Below, one piece after another: positions 1 through 8,853 of a stretch of DNA of 14,876 nt (its first letter is position 1; each line of letters starts with the position of its first letter). Under the pieces are notes generated by a model that was not told where the DNA came from, ran no database searches, and saw only the letters and a list, made by a program, of their open reading frames with translations. The position numbers and the translations under genes are program-made. This DNA is from DALYLB01 sp046154695 (GTDB lineage Bacteria; Acidobacteriota; Blastocatellia; RBC074). The DNA is taken from assembly GCA_046154695.1 (NCBI GenBank), contig JBJXFI010000006.1, forward strand, positions 1 to 14,876, given 5' to 3'.

Positions 1-9
1 GGGAGAGAC

Positions 10-927
10 ATGGACCAGACTCCGATTATTGAACTCGATCGATTGCGCGTTGAATTCGGCAAAAGGGCGATCCTCAACGATCTGACGGGCGGGATGAAGG
101 GGCGGTGCATCGGCCTGCTCGGCCCGAACGGCGCGGGCAAGACGACGCTGATTCACACGCTGCTCGGCTTCCATTCGCCGACTTCGGGGACGGCGCGCAT
201 CTTCGGGCGGGACATCCGCAAGGAGGCGCGCGATATCCGCGCGCTGATCGGCTATATGCCGGAGCGCGACTCGTTCATCGCCAACCAGACCTGCGTGCAT
301 TTCGTGCGCCTGATGGGCGAGCTCTCGGGGCTGCCTTCCGAGGCGGCGCTTGAGCGCGCGCACGAGGCGCTGTTCTATGTCGGCCTCGGCGAGGCCCGCT
401 ATCGCAAGCTCGGCACCTATTCGCTCGGCATGAAGCAGCTCGCCAAACTTGCGCAGGCGATCGTTCATGGACCGCGGTTGATCCTTCTGGATGAGCCGAC
501 GAACGGGCTCGATCCCCCGGCGCGCAAGCGCATGCTCGAACTGATACGCGAAGTCCGCGACTCGGGGCGCGCGCACATCGTCCTTTCCTCGCACCTGCTC
601 CGCGACGTCGAGGAATGCTGCGACGAGATTCTGATTCTCAAGGGCGGCAACATCGCCGCGAACTGCAACCTCGAAGAGGAGCGCCGCGCGAATCGCCAGT
701 TCATCGAGATGGAGACGCGAAACGCGACGCCCGCGTTCGTCGCATCGCTCGGCTCGCTCGGCTGCGAGTTCGCCGTCTCCGGAAACGAGCGATTCAAGCT
801 CGTGATGCGGGACGGGATGGAGGTCCGCGACCTGTACAAACTGGCGGCGGCCAGCGAGGTCCAGATTCGCCGGCTCAATTTCAAGCGCGATTCGCTCGAA
901 GACATCTTCCTCAAGGCGATGGAATAG
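10..927 (+). CDS. ABC transporter ATP-binding protein (ABC-2 exporter type)
   Basis: Cytoplasmic ATPase subunit, 305 residues, expected to drive the membrane permeases encoded just downstream. All nucleotide-binding motifs are visible: Walker A GPNGAGKTT at residues 38-46, signature YSLGMKQ at 137-143 (a degenerate LSGGQ), Walker B LILLDEP at 157-163 followed by a D-loop-like NGLDP, and the switch histidine H195 in SSH. The usual Q-loop glutamine is replaced by the YMPE motif (82-85), which is common in this exporter subgroup. The C-terminal ~95 residues are an accessory domain typical of ABC-2 ATPases. The ATG at 10 is preceded by GGGAGA at 1-6. It is the first gene of a four-gene ABC run, and the operon may begin left of the window. 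Family is certain; substrate is unknown. Confidence 0.95.
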   Translation: MDQTPIIELDRLRVEFGKRAILNDLTGGMKGRCIGLLGPNGAGKTTLIHTLLGFHSPTSGTARIFGRDIRKEARDIRALIGYMPERDSFIANQTCVHFVRLMGELSGLPSEAALERAHEALFYVGLGEARYRKLGTYSLGMKQLAKLAQAIVHGPRLILLDEPTNGLDPPARKRMLELIREVRDSGRAHIVLSSHLLRDVEECCDEILILKGGNIAANCNLEEERRANRQFIEMETRNATPAFVASLGSLGCEFAVSGNERFKLVMRDGMEVRDLYKLAAASEVQIRRLNFKRDSLEDIFLKAME

Positions 928-928
928 C

Positions 929-950
929 TCCGCCTCGGAATCGAGGCGGA
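929..950 (+). promoter_or_regulatory. Intercistronic 9-bp hairpin
   Basis: A perfect 9-bp stem (TCCGCCTCG, 929-937, with CGAGGCGGA, 942-950) closes a GAAT tetraloop. It begins two bases after the stop codon of the first ABC ATPase and ends just before the GGAGAG ribosome binding site (953-958) of the permease gene. No T tract follows, so it is not a classical terminator. It could protect or process the mRNA, or damp translation of the permease relative to the ATPase. The structure is read directly; the role is inference. Confidence 0.5.
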
Positions 951-963
951 ATGGAGAGATTCG

Positions 964-2780
<1,817 letters not shown>

Positions 2781-2805
2781 ACCCCATCCACGAGGAGGCC
2801 GGGCA

Positions 2806-3678
<873 letters not shown>

Positions 3679-3679
3679 G

Positions 3680-3690
3680 GAACGTCGTTC
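3680..3690. repeat. 11-nt palindromic motif, shared with the gap at 8135-8145
   Basis: GAACGTCGTTC, a GAACG/CGTTC palindrome around a central T, lies just after the ABC operon. The identical 11-mer occurs at 8135-8145 in the gap after the kinase gene. A second short palindrome, CGGATATCCG, follows immediately here. Both copies sit within about 25 nt downstream of a stop codon. They may be minor repeat remnants, weak terminator stems or binding sites. Chance recurrence is possible. Confidence 0.3.
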
Positions 3691-3732
3691 GGATATCCGC
3701 GGCGACAACCCGTTAAAAAAACTGGAGGAATC

Positions 3733-4155
3733 ATGGCAGACGCAAACGCTCCCGGAATCGGCTCGATCGGATGGATGGATCTGACGGTGGAGAACGCCGA
3801 AGAGGTCCGCGACTTCTATTGCGGTATCGCGGGCTGGCGGGCGGAAGGCCTCGATATGGGCGGATACAGCGATTACGTGATGATGGATCCCACGGGCAAG
3901 GCCGTCGGCGGCGTCTGCCACGCGCGCGGCGGCAATACCGGCCTGCCGAAGGTCTGGATGCTTTACATCGTCGTCGAGAATCTGGAACAGAGCATCGCCC
4001 GCTGCCTGGAGCTCGGCGGCGAGGCGCTCACCGAGCCGAAATCCGCTGGCGGAGGCAGCTATTGCGTCATCCGCGATCCGGGGGGCGTCGCCGTGGCGCT
4101 CTATGAGGCGGCGAAAACCACTCCTTCCGCAGACGAGAAACACGAACATGCATAG
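3733..4155 (+). CDS. VOC / glyoxalase-like family protein
   Basis: Small soluble protein of 140 residues with the vicinal-oxygen-chelate (glyoxalase/bleomycin-resistance/dioxygenase) fold, made of two beta-alpha-beta-beta-beta halves. The N-terminal half starts IGWMDLTV followed by FYCGIAGW. The second half starts VWMLYIVVENL and ends with YCVIRDPGGVAVALYE, the usual closing strand. Possible metal-ligand positions are D16, H63 and E125; the first, often His, is Asp here, so metal binding may be altered or lost. The start has GGAGG at 3724-3728. The stop overlaps the next gene's start (ATGCATAG), implying joint translation with the TIM-barrel protein. Substrate cannot be named, and drug-resistance labels would be unjustified. 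Confidence 0.85.
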   Translation: MADANAPGIGSIGWMDLTVENAEEVRDFYCGIAGWRAEGLDMGGYSDYVMMDPTGKAVGGVCHARGGNTGLPKVWMLYIVVENLEQSIARCLELGGEALTEPKSAGGGSYCVIRDPGGVAVALYEAAKTTPSADEKHEHA

Positions 4156-5083
4156 AGATTCGCGCAGAAGGTTCCTGCGGGCGGCCGGCGCGTCGGCGAT
4201 TGCCGCCGCGGGCGCGCCGGCGTTTTCCGCGCCCGCGCCGCTGAAGATCAACATCTTTTCCAAGCATCTGCATTTCCTCGGCTGGCAGGCCATGGCCGAG
4301 GCGGCGAAGGAGATCGGCTTCGACGGGGTGGATCTGACGATGCGCAAGGGCGGGCACGTGGAGCCCGAGCGCGCCGAGCAGGATTTGCCCCGCGCCGCCG
4401 AGGCGATTCGAAAGGCCGGCCTCGAACTGCCGATGATCACGTCCGGCATCGTGGACGCGGACACGCCGCACGCCGAGGCGATGATGCGCGCGATGCGGGC
4501 CGTCGGCGTCAAACACTATCGCTGGGGCGGTTTCAAGTGGGACGACGCGCGGCCGCTTCCGGCGCAGTTCGACGCGTTCAAGGCGCGCGCGGCCCGGCTC
4601 GCCGAACTCAATCGCAAATACGATCTCTGCGCGATGTATCACACCCACTCGGGGGCGGATGTCGGCGCCTCGTTCTGGGATCTATGGGTGATTCTCAAAG
4701 CCCTCGATCATCAGCGCGTCAGCGTCAATCTCGACATCGCGCATGCCGTGATCGAGGGCGGGCTCGGCGCCTGGGTTCGCAGCACGCAACTGCTCGCGCC
4801 GATGACGCGCGGCATCGCGATCAAGGACTTTGCCTGGGAACGAAACGCCCGGGGCGAATGGCGCCCCCAATGGCGCCCCCTCGGCGAGGGCATGGTCGAT
4901 TTCAAGCGATTCTTCCCGCTGATCAAACAAGCCAACTTCAGCGGCCCGCTGCAGCTCCACTTCGAATATCCGCTCGGCGGCGCCGACAAGGGCGCTCCCG
5001 CCATTACGATCGGCAAATCCCAGGTCTTCGCCGCGATGAACCGGGATCTGACGCGGCTTCGCGGATGGCTGGAGAATTGGTAG
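4148..5083 (+). CDS. Tat-exported sugar phosphate isomerase/epimerase-like TIM-barrel protein
   Basis: Protein of 311 residues in the xylose-isomerase-like / AP endonuclease 2 TIM-barrel superfamily. I start it at 4148 because this ATG gives a textbook twin-arginine signal: SRRRFLR at residues 5-11, then an Ala/Gly-rich hydrophobic core to about residue 28, with likely cleavage near AFSA. An upstream in-frame ATG at 4103 would add 15 residues ahead of the signal and is less plausible. Barrel features follow: GFDGVDLT at 58-64, candidate metal ligands H165/H167 (YHTHSG), D196 and H199 (NLDIAHA), D227 (IKDF) and E273 (HFEYPL). Tat export suggests it folds with its metal in the cytoplasm and acts in the periplasm. 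Its last codons lie inside the repeat at 5076-5137. Substrate unknown, perhaps a sugar or inositol derivative. Confidence 0.87.
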   Translation: MHRDSRRRFLRAAGASAIAAAGAPAFSAPAPLKINIFSKHLHFLGWQAMAEAAKEIGFDGVDLTMRKGGHVEPERAEQDLPRAAEAIRKAGLELPMITSGIVDADTPHAEAMMRAMRAVGVKHYRWGGFKWDDARPLPAQFDAFKARAARLAELNRKYDLCAMYHTHSGADVGASFWDLWVILKALDHQRVSVNLDIAHAVIEGGLGAWVRSTQLLAPMTRGIAIKDFAWERNARGEWRPQWRPLGEGMVDFKRFFPLIKQANFSGPLQLHFEYPLGGADKGAPAITIGKSQVFAAMNRDLTRLRGWLENW

Positions 5084-5137
5084 TCGGTTGTCGGCAATTG
5101 CTCACCGACTACCGACTACCGACTACCGACAACCAAT
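5076..5137. repeat. Heptad-repeat inverted element carrying the stop codon of the TIM-barrel gene
   Basis: The right half holds three tandem copies of ACCGACT (5104-5124) plus a variant ACCGACA (5125-5131). The left half, 5076-5094, is the reverse complement of 5119-5137 at 17 of 19 positions, with a 24-nt loop. A strong imperfect hairpin therefore spans the gene boundary. The TAG stop at 5081-5083 and the final Asn-Trp codons of the upstream gene are part of the left arm. No T tract follows, so it is not a standard terminator. It ends only 15 nt before the kinase start codon. It looks like a small mobile or expanding intergenic repeat that has also become the 3' end of a gene. Confidence 0.7.
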
Positions 5138-5152
5138 GGTAGACTTCCCGCG

Positions 5153-8113
5153 ATGGCGATCGCCAAAGGCACAAGATTGGCGCATTACGAGGTGATTTCG
5201 CTGCTCGGAATGGGCGGAATGGGCGAGGTGTATCTGGCGCGGGACACGCGGCTGGATCGGAAGGTCGCGCTCAAGCTGATCTCGGAGGAGTTTTTGCGGG
5301 ATACGGTTCGCCTGCACCGCTTCGAGCAGGAAGCGAAGGTCGCGAGCGCGCTCAATCATCCGAACATCATCACGGTCTATGAGATCGGCCATACGGAGGA
5401 GCAGCATTTCATCGCGATCGAATATGTCGAGGGAGAGACGCTGCGCAAGAGGATCAATGCGGGGCCGATCCCGCTGCGGGATGCGCTGGACATCGCCAAA
5501 CAGGTCGCCGCGGCGCTGACCGCGGCGCACGACGCGAGCATCGTGCACCGGGACATCAAGCCGGAAAACATCATGGTGCGCCCGGATGGGCTGGTGAAGG
5601 TGCTCGATTTCGGGCTGGCGAAGCAGACGGAGCGGCGGGTGAAGGGGGCGGATGCGAACGCCGAGACGGCCGCGCAGCTCAGAACCGATCCGGGCACGGT
5701 GATGGGGACGCCGCATTACATGTCGCCCGAGCAGGCGCGCGGCGTCGATGTCGACGCGCGGACCGACATCTTCAGCCTGGGCGCGGTGCTGTACGAGATG
5801 GTGACGCGCCGGACGCCTTTCGAGGGCGAGACGGGAAGCGACCTGATCGCCGAGATCCTCAAGAGCGAGCCGCAGCCGATCTCCCGGTTCGTGCCGGGCG
5901 CGCCGGCGGAGTTGCAGCAGATCATCAGTCAGGCGATGCGCAAGCGGCGGGAGGATCGCTATCGGAATGCGCGCGAGCTGCAGGCCGCGCTCAAGGCGAT
6001 CAAGCATGAACTGAAATACCGGTCTTCGGAGTTCGAGCCCCGGACGCCGGTTCCGCCCATGGATACCGATGAATGGACCGGCGAGTTCGCCACAAAAGTC
6101 TTTGACCAGCCGACGCGGAGCCAGAAGACCGCGATCGAGACGAGGATCATGCCGTCCGCGGGGAGCGCGCTCTCGCGTCCCGCGGTTCGATGGGGCCTGG
6201 GGGGCGCGCTGCTGGCGATGCTCCTCGCGGGGGGCGCGTATCTCTTCCGCGCAAAGCCGGTGCTCTCCGGCCGGGACACGGTTCTGCTCGCGGATTTCGT
6301 CAATCAGACGGGAGACCCGGTCTTCGACGGGACATTGAAGCAGGCGCTCTCGGTGCAATTGGGGCAATCGCCCCATCTCAACCTGCTGCCGGCCGAGCGC
6401 GTTCGCGAGACGCTCCGGCTGATGAGTCGTTCGACCGAGGACCGGATCACCCGGGAGGTCGGGTGCGAAATCTGCCAGCGGCGCAATCTCAAGGCGCTGC
6501 TGATCGGCACGATTTCGAAATTCGACGGCAGCTATACCATCACGCTGGAGGCGATCAACTGCCAGACCGGCGAGAGCCTGACAAGCGCCTACGCCGAAGC
6601 CGAGGGGCGGGGCCAGGTGCTCAAGGCGCTCGGCAAGTCGACGCGGGAGCTTCGGGAAAAGCTGGGTGAATCGCTCGTTACGCTTCGCAAGTTCGATGTG
6701 CCGATCGAGCAGGCGACGACCTCCTCGCTCGAAGCGCTGAAGGATTATTCCGCCGGCGTCGATTTGCGCGGAAAGGGCGAGGCGCTGCGCGCGATCCCGC
6801 TGCTCAAGAGCGCGGTGGAGAAGGATGACCGGTTCGCGCTCGCCTGCCTGCAGCTCGGCGTGTCGTATCGCGATCTGCGGCAGGTCGCGCTCGGCAACAA
6901 ATATCTTGAGCAGGCCTATCTGCTGCGCGATCGCGTCAGCGAGCGGGAACGGCTGGAGATCACCGCGACCTATTTTCGCCATATCACCGGCGAATGGGAC
7001 AAGCGGCTCGAAACCTCGATGCTGCTCACCCAGACCTATCCACAGGATGCCCGCGCCTTTCACCTACATGGCAACACGTATCTGATCAGCGGCCAGTACG
7101 AAAAAGCCGTCGCGGCCTATCGGCAGGCGCTGCGGCTCGACGCCGATTACCAGCTCTCGCGCTCGAATCTGGCGCTCTCGCTGATCAAACTAGGGCGGCT
7201 GGCGGAGGCGGCCGAGGCTCTCGCCCAGAGCCCCGCCAGCAATTCGGAGTTTTCGAGCATTCACAATCGGCTCTATCTGATCGCGTTTCTACGGCAGGAT
7301 GCCGCCGCGATGCGGGAACAGGTCGCCTGGTTCGCCGGCAGGCGGGACGAGTATCAGATCGGAGAGTTTCAGGCATGGACGGCCGCCTTCTTCGGCCAGG
7401 CGGCAAAGGCCGCGGAGTTATTTCAGGATTCCGCCAACCGGGCGGGGGGGGCCGGCCTGGTCGCGGAGAAGGTTCGCATCCTCGCCAACAAGGCCAATAC
7501 GCTCGCGCTCTTCGGCTCGCTGAATTCGGCGAGGGAAGAGGCGAAGCGGGCGCTCTCGCTGCTGCGGGCCAACAATGTCGATGCGCGCGATCTGCTGCCG
7601 ACGGCGATTCAGCCGCTCGAGGCCCAGCCGCTCGGATGGACCTTTGCCCTGTGCGGCGACGATGCCATCGCGCGATCCCTGGCGGAAGATCTCGTCGCCC
7701 AGATTCCGCAGGATACGATCAACCGCCATCTCTGGCAGCCCTCGATCCGCGCCACGCTGGAATTGGGGCGCGACAATCCCTCCGAGGCGATTCAACTCCT
7801 GCAAGCCGCCTCCGAATACGAATCGACCGGGTTTTTCGGCGTGATCTGGCTGCGCGGCCAGGCGCTTCTGCGGATGAAAAAGGGGCCCGAGGCCGCCGCC
7901 GAGTTCCACAAGATTCTCGATCATCACGGCTGGAACGTATTTTCGCCGATCTGGCCGATGGCCCATCTCGGCCTCGCGCGCGCCGCGGTGATGAGCGGCG
8001 ATCTCGCCACCGCGCGAAAGGCCTATACGGATCTCTTTACCCTTTGGAAAGACGCCGATCCGAATCTGCCGATTCTCGTCGAAGCGAAACGGGAGTTCGC
8101 GAAGCTGCAATAA
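5153..8113 (+). CDS. Transmembrane Ser/Thr protein kinase with FlgO-like and TPR extracytoplasmic region
   Basis: Hanks-type (PknB-like) kinase, 986 residues. Kinase domain about 12-285: glycine loop GMGGMGEV at 19-26, catalytic lysine K41 (VALK), HRDIKPEN at 132-139, DFG at 152-154, and GTPHYMSPEQ at 185-194. A proline/charged juxtamembrane linker follows, then one membrane span at about 345-365. The remaining ~620 residues should lie outside the cytoplasm. They begin with a segment like FlgO/CsgG-type domains (LLADFVNQTGDPVFDGTL) containing a CxxC (C438, C441), then continue as helical TPR-like repeats from about 525 to the end (for example residues 633-665). This layout is frequent in Acidobacteriota. 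The start fits the family; the ribosome binding site is weak and sits next to the heptad repeat. All catalytic residues are present, so it should be active. Ligand and targets are unknown. Confidence 0.93.
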   Translation: MAIAKGTRLAHYEVISLLGMGGMGEVYLARDTRLDRKVALKLISEEFLRDTVRLHRFEQEAKVASALNHPNIITVYEIGHTEEQHFIAIEYVEGETLRKRINAGPIPLRDALDIAKQVAAALTAAHDASIVHRDIKPENIMVRPDGLVKVLDFGLAKQTERRVKGADANAETAAQLRTDPGTVMGTPHYMSPEQARGVDVDARTDIFSLGAVLYEMVTRRTPFEGETGSDLIAEILKSEPQPISRFVPGAPAELQQIISQAMRKRREDRYRNARELQAALKAIKHELKYRSSEFEPRTPVPPMDTDEWTGEFATKVFDQPTRSQKTAIETRIMPSAGSALSRPAVRWGLGGALLAMLLAGGAYLFRAKPVLSGRDTVLLADFVNQTGDPVFDGTLKQALSVQLGQSPHLNLLPAERVRETLRLMSRSTEDRITREVGCEICQRRNLKALLIGTISKFDGSYTITLEAINCQTGESLTSAYAEAEGRGQVLKALGKSTRELREKLGESLVTLRKFDVPIEQATTSSLEALKDYSAGVDLRGKGEALRAIPLLKSAVEKDDRFALACLQLGVSYRDLRQVALGNKYLEQAYLLRDRVSERERLEITATYFRHITGEWDKRLETSMLLTQTYPQDARAFHLHGNTYLISGQYEKAVAAYRQALRLDADYQLSRSNLALSLIKLGRLAEAAEALAQSPASNSEFSSIHNRLYLIAFLRQDAAAMREQVAWFAGRRDEYQIGEFQAWTAAFFGQAAKAAELFQDSANRAGGAGLVAEKVRILANKANTLALFGSLNSAREEAKRALSLLRANNVDARDLLPTAIQPLEAQPLGWTFALCGDDAIARSLAEDLVAQIPQDTINRHLWQPSIRATLELGRDNPSEAIQLLQAASEYESTGFFGVIWLRGQALLRMKKGPEAAAEFHKILDHHGWNVFSPIWPMAHLGLARAAVMSGDLATARKAYTDLFTLWKDADPNLPILVEAKREFAKLQ

Positions 8114-8134
8114 TATCTGTGTGGCTTTTTTCCC

Positions 8135-8145
8135 GAACGTCGTTC
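8135..8145. repeat. 11-nt palindromic motif, second copy
   Basis: GAACGTCGTTC, identical to 3680-3690, lies 22 nt after the kinase stop codon. A short stem, GTCGC-GAG-GCGAC (8148-8160), follows. No function is evident. Confidence 0.3.
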
Positions 8146-8185
8146 ATGTCGCGAGGCGACGCCCTGGAGCAAGGAAAAGCATGGT

Positions 8186-8209
8186 GGCACAAGCTGTCCA
8201 GCTTGTGCC
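8186..8209. repeat. REP-like palindrome, copy 1 (left arm of REPIN-like pair)
   Basis: A perfect 11-bp stem (GGCACAAGCTG with CAGCTTGTGCC) around the two bases TC. It is the exact reverse complement of the palindrome at 8305-8328, which has GA at its centre. The match extends one base on each side, giving 26 bp. It stands in the 236-nt gap between the kinase and bPH2 genes. Confidence 0.75.
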
Positions 8210-8221
8210 GAGTGTGAGGGT

Positions 8222-8250
8222 GCGCGCGAAGAGTGCGGCGGGTCGCGCGC
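8222..8250. repeat. GC-rich hairpin inside the REPIN-like spacer
   Basis: GCGCGCGA (8222-8229) pairs with TCGCGCGC (8243-8250) around a 13-nt loop, placed between the two larger palindromes. The whole gap could fold as one nested structure: outer palindromes paired with each other and this stem inside. Confidence 0.45.
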
Positions 8251-8304
8251 CGGAAGTGGTCCCGTTCGAGGCCCGGTCTTTTTCTGAGAGTGTCTGGTGG
8301 ATGC

Positions 8305-8328
8305 GGCACAAGCTGGACAGCTTGTGCC
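8305..8328. repeat. REP-like palindrome, copy 2 (right arm of REPIN-like pair)
   Basis: A perfect 11-bp stem (GGCACAAGCTG with CAGCTTGTGCC) around GA, in inverted orientation relative to copy 1 at 8186-8209. The two copies bracket 95 nt, the architecture of a REPIN (two inverted REP sequences around a spacer). No RAYT-type Y1 transposase gene is present in the window. Confidence 0.75.
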
Positions 8329-8335
8329 ATTTTTT
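8305..8335 (+). terminator. Terminator-like hairpin plus T tract upstream of the bPH2 operon
   Basis: The second palindrome (stem 8305-8328) is followed by A and then six T's (8330-8335), matching the form of an intrinsic terminator for the plus strand. It would end the kinase transcript. The ribosome binding site of the next gene begins at 8338 and its ATG is at 8350, so a promoter cannot fit downstream of it. If it terminates efficiently, the bPH2 genes would depend on read-through or regulated anti-termination. The short loop (two to four bases) makes its efficiency uncertain. Confidence 0.5.
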
Positions 8336-8337
8336 CC

Positions 8338-8346
8338 AAGGAGAGG
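8338..8346 (+). promoter_or_regulatory. Ribosome binding site fixing the start at 8350
   Basis: AAGGAGAGG ends three bases before the ATG at 8350 (the GGAG core sits 7 nt from it). It decides this start over the longer in-frame option at 8233, which would begin inside the palindrome spacer and translate the second palindrome. Confidence 0.7.
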
Positions 8347-8349
8347 CAA

Positions 8350-8853
8350 ATGATCGAAAGTGAAGTGGCGGCGCCCCCTTCATTTCAACCGCTCGATCGC
8401 CGCGTGATCGGGTTGTGGCGCGTGACGTCGGCGTTGAATGTGGCCGCGCTGCTGGCTGTGCTGGGGATGATGCACATCCTCCCAAAGATGGCGAGGCACG
8501 GCTACCGGCCATGGTTGTGGGCTGTGATCCTCGCGACCGGCGTGATCGGCGCGTGGATCGCGGTCTGGTGGCCGACCCGGTCGTACCGAGGCTGGGGGTA
8601 TCGGATTGACGATCGCGTGCTGGAGATCCGGAGCGGAGTGATCGTCGAGCGGGTCCGGCTGGCGCCGCTTTCGCGATTGCAGCATGTGGATCTGCATCGG
8701 GGGCCGTTCGAGCGGCGGTTCGGGCTGGCGTCGCTGGTGCTGCACACCGCGGGGACGCATGCGGCGAGCATGGCGATACCGGGATTGGAGGCCGCCGAGG
8801 CGATTCGGTTGCGGGATCATCTGGTCGAGATCGGAGGAGATGATGCAGTCTGA
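8350..8853 (+). CDS. PH-like (bPH2/DUF304) membrane protein, YdbS-like
   Basis: Membrane protein of 167 residues with two N-terminal spans (about 26-44 and 54-74) followed by one bacterial PH-like domain (bPH2, formerly DUF304) at about 85-160. The domain shows the family's pattern: YRIDDRVLEIRSGVI, LSRLQHVDLHRGPFERRF, then SLVLHTAG. It pairs with the next gene, which has three such domains, exactly as ydbS pairs with ydbT in Bacillus subtilis; that pair has been linked to tolerance of antimicrobial peptides. The start at 8350 is set by AAGGAGAGG. The stop codon lies inside the next gene's start region (11-nt overlap), so the two are translationally coupled. Molecular function is not established, and the link to envelope stress is by family only. 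Confidence 0.86.
   Translation: MIESEVAAPPSFQPLDRRVIGLWRVTSALNVAALLAVLGMMHILPKMARHGYRPWLWAVILATGVIGAWIAVWWPTRSYRGWGYRIDDRVLEIRSGVIVERVRLAPLSRLQHVDLHRGPFERRFGLASLVLHTAGTHAASMAIPGLEAAEAIRLRDHLVEIGGDDAV
8833..8839 (+). promoter_or_regulatory. Ribosome binding site inside the end of the YdbS-like gene
   Basis: GGAGGAG sits within the last codons of the upstream gene. It favours the ATG at 8843 (5-nt spacing from the GGAGG core) over the adjacent in-frame ATG at 8840. Confidence 0.6.

Noticed and set aside
4103..4147. Start of the TIM-barrel gene at 4103
   Set aside because: It would place 15 charged residues before a textbook twin-arginine signal and lengthen the overlap with the VOC gene from 8 to 53 nt.
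5123..7063. 646-residue open frame antisense to the kinase gene
   Set aside because: It mirrors the GC-rich codons of a certain kinase gene, is full of Arg, His, Leu and Pro runs, has no recognisable domain and begins without a convincing ribosome binding site.
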